From contig JAAWAC010000013.1 of NCBI GenBank assembly GCA_022791975.1, positions 62,001 through 126,000 of the forward strand: a DNA stretch of 64,000 bases. Reading direction: 5' to 3'. A model generated the notes under the pieces. The model was not told the origin of the DNA, made no database searches, and saw only the letters and a program-made list of their open reading frames with translations. Position numbers and translations under genes: made by a program. Shown one piece after another: positions 60,907 to 64,000 of the stretch (position 1 is its first letter; the number at the start of each line of letters is the position of its first letter). The stretch comes from Lachnospiraceae bacterium. Its GTDB lineage: Bacteria; Bacillota; Clostridia; Lachnospirales; Lachnospiraceae.

Positions 60907-61422
60907 ATGTCAGAGGCAAACTGGTATGTAGTGCATACCTATTCTGGGTATGAGAACAAGGTAAAGGCCAACATTAATAAGACGATTGAAAACAGACATT
61001 TGGAGGAACAGATTCTTGAAGTGAGAGTTCCCATGCAGGACGTGGTGGAGATGAAGAACGGTGCGAAAAAGCAGGTTCAGAAGAAGATGTTTCCGGGATA
61101 TGTTCTGATTCATATGGTTATGAATGACGATACCTGGTATGTGGTAAGGAATACCAGGGGCGTTACAGGCTTTGTTGGGCCTGGTTCCAAGCCAGTTCCG
61201 CTCACAGAAGCCGAGATGCGGCCGCTGGGAATCCAAACCGAAAATGTCACAGTTGATTTTGCAGAAGGTGATACTGTGATCGTCATAGGCGGTATATGGA
61301 AGGACACGGTGGGTGTGATCCAGTCCATGAACCATAATAAGCAGTCTGTAACGATCAATGTAGATCTCTTTGGGCGGGAAACGCCAGTGGAGATCAATTT
61401 TTCAGAAATCCGAAGGATGTAA
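60907..61422 (+). CDS. nusG: Transcription termination/antitermination factor NusG
   Basis: 171 residues. N-terminal NGN domain with WYVVHTYSGYENKVKANI and KKMFPGYVLIHMVMND; C-terminal KOW domain with FAEGDTVIVIGGIWKDTVG near 118-136. It binds RNA polymerase and links to the ribosome or Rho. GGGTGAGGGTGA before the ATG serves as ribosome site. Confidence 0.97.
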   Translation: MSEANWYVVHTYSGYENKVKANINKTIENRHLEEQILEVRVPMQDVVEMKNGAKKQVQKKMFPGYVLIHMVMNDDTWYVVRNTRGVTGFVGPGSKPVPLTEAEMRPLGIQTENVTVDFAEGDTVIVIGGIWKDTVGVIQSMNHNKQSVTINVDLFGRETPVEINFSEIRRM

Positions 61423-61431
61423 CAGAAATGA

Positions 61432-61458
61432 TGGGAGGGTCAATCCCGCTATTACCAC
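61432..61458 (+). promoter_or_regulatory. Candidate ribosomal protein L1 binding site before rplK
   Basis: TGGGAGGGTCAATCCCGCTA then TTACCAC folds with GGG/CCC inside TGG/CCA, closely matching the element at 61949-61976. L1 is known to repress its own operon by binding such a fold, which copies its rRNA site. It lies just before the rplK ribosome site. Confidence 0.5.
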
Positions 61459-61473
61459 AAGGAGGTGCCTAAA

Positions 61474-61899
61474 ATGGCAAAAAAAGTAACAGGTTATAGT
61501 AAATTACAGATTCCTGCTGGAAAGGCAACACCGGCTCCGCCTGTAGGTCCTGCATTAGGTCAGCACGGCGTAAACATCGTAGAGTTTACCAAGCAGTTTA
61601 ATGCAAGAACCGCAGACCAGGACGGAATGATCATTCCGGTTGTTATCACAGTTTATGCAGACCGCTCTTTCAGCTTTATCACAAAGACCCCGCCTGCGGC
61701 AGTCCTTTTGAAGAAGGAGTGCAAGATCCAGTCTGGTTCCGGCGTGCCTAACAAGACAAAGGTAGCCACCATTACCAAGGCACAGCTGCAAAAGATTGCA
61801 GAGATTAAGATGCCGGATCTGAATGCGGCTAATGTGGATTCTGCTATGAGCATGATTGCAGGTACCGCGAGAAGCATGGGCATCACAGTCGTGGACTAA
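61474..61899 (+). CDS. rplK: 50S ribosomal protein L11
   Basis: 141 residues. [20 protein letters not shown] near 10-29 and the C-terminal RNA-binding [10 protein letters not shown] are diagnostic. It shapes the GTPase-associated centre with 23S rRNA. ATG 61474 has GGAGG eight bases upstream; GTG three codons earlier overlaps the ribosome site and is rejected. Confidence 0.98.
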   Translation: MAKKVTGYSKLQIPAGKATPAPPVGPALGQHGVNIVEFTKQFNARTADQDGMIIPVVITVYADRSFSFITKTPPAAVLLKKECKIQSGSGVPNKTKVATITKAQLQKIAEIKMPDLNAANVDSAMSMIAGTARSMGITVVD

Positions 61900-61948
61900 T
61901 CGCTGTAAAAATGCAGCAGGTGATTTGAAACTGGATAACAACAAACAA

Positions 61949-61976
61949 GTGGAAGGGCTAAGCCCGCAATTACCAC
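61949..61976 (+). promoter_or_regulatory. Candidate L1 binding site before rplA
   Basis: GTGGAAGGGCTAAGCCCGCA then ATTACCAC folds as GTGG/CCAC around GGGC/GCCC with an asymmetric internal loop, the shape of the L1 target. It repeats the element before rplK. Confidence 0.5.
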
Positions 61977-61992
61977 CAGGAGGTTATTTAAT

Positions 61993-62685
61993 ATGAAACG
62001 AGGAAAGAGATACGTTGAGGCTGCAAAACTTTATGACAAACAGGCTCAATACGATAGAGATGAGGCAGTGGCCATCGTAAAAAAGCTGGCTGTTGCAAAA
62101 TTTGATGAGACCATCGAGGCTCATATCAGAACAGGCTGTGACGGACGTCACGCAGATCAGCAGATCCGCGGAGCTGTTGTGCTTCCCCATGGAACAGGCA
62201 AAACTGCACGGGTGCTGGTATTCGCCAAGAATGCCAAGGCAGACGAGGCTGAGGCTGCGGGGGCAGACTTTGTAGGAGCAGAGGAGCTGATCCCGAAGAT
62301 TCAGAATGAAGGCTGGCTGGATTTTGACGTGGTTGTGGCAACTCCCGATATGATGGGTGTTGTGGGACGTCTGGGCCGGGTGCTGGGACCCAAGGGTCTG
62401 ATGCCCAACCCCAAGGCGGGTACTGTAACCATGGATGTGACCAAGGCCATCCAGGAGATCAAGGCTGGTAAGATTGAGTATCGTTTGGACAAAACCAATA
62501 TTATCCATGTGCCGATTGGAAAAGCTTCCTTCACCGAGGAGCAGTTAGCGGACAACTTCCAGACGCTTTTAGATGCAATCAATAAGGCAAAGCCTGCTGC
62601 CGTAAAGGGACAGTTCTTAAAGAGCGTAACCCTGGCTCCCACCATGGGCCCCGGCGTAAAGCTGAATCCGGCAAGAATCAGCTAA
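61993..62685 (+). CDS. rplA: 50S ribosomal protein L1
   Basis: 230 residues, full length. [20 protein letters not shown] near 37-56, [20 protein letters not shown] near 115-134 and [12 protein letters not shown] near 136-147 are family signatures. It forms the L1 stalk and also represses its own message. AGGAGG lies before the ATG. Confidence 0.98.
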   Translation: MKRGKRYVEAAKLYDKQAQYDRDEAVAIVKKLAVAKFDETIEAHIRTGCDGRHADQQIRGAVVLPHGTGKTARVLVFAKNAKADEAEAAGADFVGAEELIPKIQNEGWLDFDVVVATPDMMGVVGRLGRVLGPKGLMPNPKAGTVTMDVTKAIQEIKAGKIEYRLDKTNIIHVPIGKASFTEEQLADNFQTLLDAINKAKPAAVKGQFLKSVTLAPTMGPGVKLNPARIS

Positions 62686-62703
62686 AATCAGCTGCCAAAT
62701 AGA

Positions 62704-62732
62704 TTGACATTTAGATTTTAATATGATATGCT
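62704..62732 (+). promoter_or_regulatory. Promoter of the rplJ-rplL unit
   Basis: TTGACA at 62704-62709 and TATGCT at 62727-62732 with a 17-base spacer, directly before the L10 leader. Confidence 0.6.
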
Positions 62733-62744
62733 TTTACAGCATGA

Positions 62745-62930
62745 GCACTACCCAAAGACAGCAGGTGCCGATAGGCATAAGGTTTCAAACGCCTGCCGAG
62801 GAGAGTCAAACTTCGAATCCCATCTGTCAGGTGAGTTCCTTAAGGGGGCTGTCCGGATCCGGCAAAAGCCGGGGGGATCGGAAGAATGAAAGAATATCCT
62901 CTCTGTCCTTAGGGCAGAGAGGTTTTTGTA
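62745..62930 (+). ncRNA. Ribosomal protein L10 leader RNA
   Basis: The segment contains the conserved CAAAGACAGCAGGTGCC and, later, CGCCTGCCGAGGAG, the kink-turn helix that binds L10(L12)4 in Firmicutes leaders. A GCAGGTG/CGCCTGC pairing is visible. It ends in the terminator hairpin at 62898-62927, so L10 excess can stop transcription before rplJ. Confidence 0.85.
62898..62927 (+). terminator. Attenuator terminator of the L10 leader
   Basis: CCTCTCTGTCC pairs with GGGCAGAGAGG around TTA, followed by five T. Confidence 0.9.
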
Positions 62931-62973
62931 TGCAAGAGGGAGTGCCAAAATAAATAAAGGAGGTGCACCATTC

Positions 62974-63465
62974 GTGGCAAAAGTTGAGCTGAAAAAACCT
63001 GTGGTAGAAGAGATTGCTTCCTGTGTGGAAGGCGCAGCCTGTGCTGTTCTGGTAGACTACCGTGGTCTTACCGTGGAGCAGGATACCCGGTTCCGCAAGG
63101 AGCTGAGAGAAGCAGGCGTTATCTACAAGGTTTACAAAAACACAATGATGAATTTTGCATTCAAGGGCACAGAATTTGAGTGCCTGGCTCAGCACCTGGA
63201 AGGAACCAATGCGCTTGCAGTTTCCAAGACAGATGCGACTGCTCCGGCGAGAATTATCGCCAAGTATGCAAAAGAGACCCAGAAGCTTGAGATGAGAGCT
63301 GGCGTGATCGAGGGAACCTACTACGATGCAGTAGGTATGCAGGCAATCGCTGCTGTTCCGTCCAGAGAAGAGCTGCTGGGAAGATTGTTTGGCAGCATGA
63401 AGTCACCCATCAGCAATCTGGCTCGGGTACTGAACCAGATCGCCGAGAAAAACGCAGAGGCTTAA
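62974..63465 (+). CDS. rplJ: 50S ribosomal protein L10
   Basis: 163 residues. LVDYRGLTVEQDTRFRKELR near 26-45, YKVYKNTMMNFAF near 50-62 and the C-terminal helix that binds L7/L12 (SPISNLARVLNQIAEK) are present. Start GTG 62974 gives VAKVELK at the N-terminus and has AAAGGAGG about ten bases upstream; the frame is open further back only through the leader. Confidence 0.97.
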   Translation: MAKVELKKPVVEEIASCVEGAACAVLVDYRGLTVEQDTRFRKELREAGVIYKVYKNTMMNFAFKGTEFECLAQHLEGTNALAVSKTDATAPARIIAKYAKETQKLEMRAGVIEGTYYDAVGMQAIAAVPSREELLGRLFGSMKSPISNLARVLNQIAEKNAEA

Positions 63466-63560
63466 GCTTCTTAGGGAGGGCAAGCGAAAAGCGGGCCGCC
63501 TGGGGCTAGAGCAAAAGCAAAATAATAAAATTATCATGAAATAATCAGGAGGAAAATAAA

Positions 63561-63932
63561 ATGGCAAAGTTAACGACTGCAGAATTTATTGAAGCTATTA
63601 AAGAGCTGTCCGTATTAGAGCTGAATGAGCTGGTAAAGGCATGTGAGGAAGAGTTTGGCGTATCCGCAGCAGCCGGTGTGATGGTTGCAGCAGGTCCGGC
63701 CGCTCCCGAGGCTGAGGAGAAGGATTCCTTCGACGTAGAGCTGACCGCAGCTGGAGATTCCAAGGTTAAGGTTATCAAGGTGGTTCGCGATGCAACCGGC
63801 CTGGGCCTGAAGGAAGCAAAAGAGCTGGTAGACGGCGCTCCCAAGGTAGTAAAGGAAGGCGCTACCAAGGCAGAGGCCGAGGAGTTGAAGAAGAAATTCG
63901 AAGAGGTTGGTGCAACTGTAACCTTAAAGTAA
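63561..63932 (+). CDS. rplL: 50S ribosomal protein L7/L12
   Basis: 123 residues. N-terminal dimer domain, an Ala/Pro-rich hinge (about 32-55) and the C-terminal domain with [20 protein letters not shown] near 73-92 that recruits translation factors. AGGAGG before the ATG. Encoded 95 bases after rplJ. Confidence 0.98.
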   Translation: MAKLTTAEFIEAIKELSVLELNELVKACEEEFGVSAAAGVMVAAGPAAPEAEEKDSFDVELTAAGDSKVKVIKVVRDATGLGLKEAKELVDGAPKVVKEGATKAEAEELKKKFEEVGATVTLK

Positions 63933-63945
63933 TCAACCGTTATGG

Positions 63946-63973
63946 GGGCACATCCTGGGATGTGCCCTTTTTG
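63946..63973 (+). terminator. Terminator after rplL
   Basis: GGGCACATCC pairs with GGATGTGCCC, followed by five T. Probably partial, since rpoB usually follows; a gaggagg at 63989-63996 near the window end fits its ribosome site. Confidence 0.8.
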
Positions 63974-64000
63974 TCATAAAATAGAGGGTGAGGAGGATAC

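Overview
The window looks like a chromosomal segment of an anaerobic, spore-forming, gut-type Clostridia, most likely Lachnospiraceae. The grounds are Firmicutes-style ribosome binding sites with frequent TTG/GTG starts, the order rpmG-secE-nusG-rplK-rplA-rplJ-rplL, a SleB-type hydrolase, a class F flavodiiron protein, TRAP transporters for sugar acids, a sialidase with a YhcH protein, and a serpin. All functions are read from sequence and family knowledge; no database search was possible.

Layout. 1-11,049: end of a dehydrogenase-like gene, a GH13 amylase with a TetR regulator, a DUF308/MMPL/heptad-repeat membrane operon, and an XpaC-TelA pair. 11,131-12,759 (minus): sialidase-like protein and YhcH, with a promoter and a terminator hairpin inside the leader. 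13,008-19,388: tRNA-Phe, an unusual EndoQ-like/UvrD-like fusion, two membrane-linked XRE regulators around tRNA-Gly, and a membrane-anchored serpin. 19,496-29,066: larB, a B12/radical SAM protein, a DnaQ-type exonuclease, a 33-residue membrane peptide, a VanW protein, a HypE-like protein, an Lrp regulator, an aminotransferase, TrmL and a SleB-like hydrolase.

29,291-36,849 is the first sugar/hydroxy-acid island: an RpiR regulator, a complete TRAP transporter, a LarA-like nickel-pincer racemase/epimerase and two tandem UroD-like proteins. After tRNA-Pro and a degraded stretch come a class F flavodiiron protein, a DapA/NanA-type lyase, a cytidylate-kinase-like protein and a D-2-hydroxyacid dehydrogenase. 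44,306-50,673 is the second island: a GntR/FCD regulator opposite a zinc dehydrogenase, a second LarA-like enzyme, then uxuA and uxuB. A tandem 104-nt structured repeat sits directly in front of uxuA. LarA-like enzymes in this setting suggest C2 epimerisation of aldonates such as D-gluconate/D-mannonate or L-idonate/L-gulonate, feeding UxuA; larB in the same window supplies one step of the required cofactor.

51,003-53,375: LysR regulator opposite a CMD-cupin fusion and a flavodoxin. 53,488-60,292: a third sugar-acid island that is visibly decaying. It has a GntR regulator, a 5'-truncated UroD gene, intact DctP and DctQ, a frameshifted DctM, an SDR gene missing its active site, an intact TIM-barrel epimerase-like gene, and a dehydrogenase remnant fused by deletion to a transaldolase remnant. 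60,378-63,973: the highly conserved rpmG-secE-nusG-rplKAJL block with candidate L1-binding leaders and an L10 leader with attenuator. The window ends on a ribosome-binding-site-like gaggagg, where rpoB would be expected.
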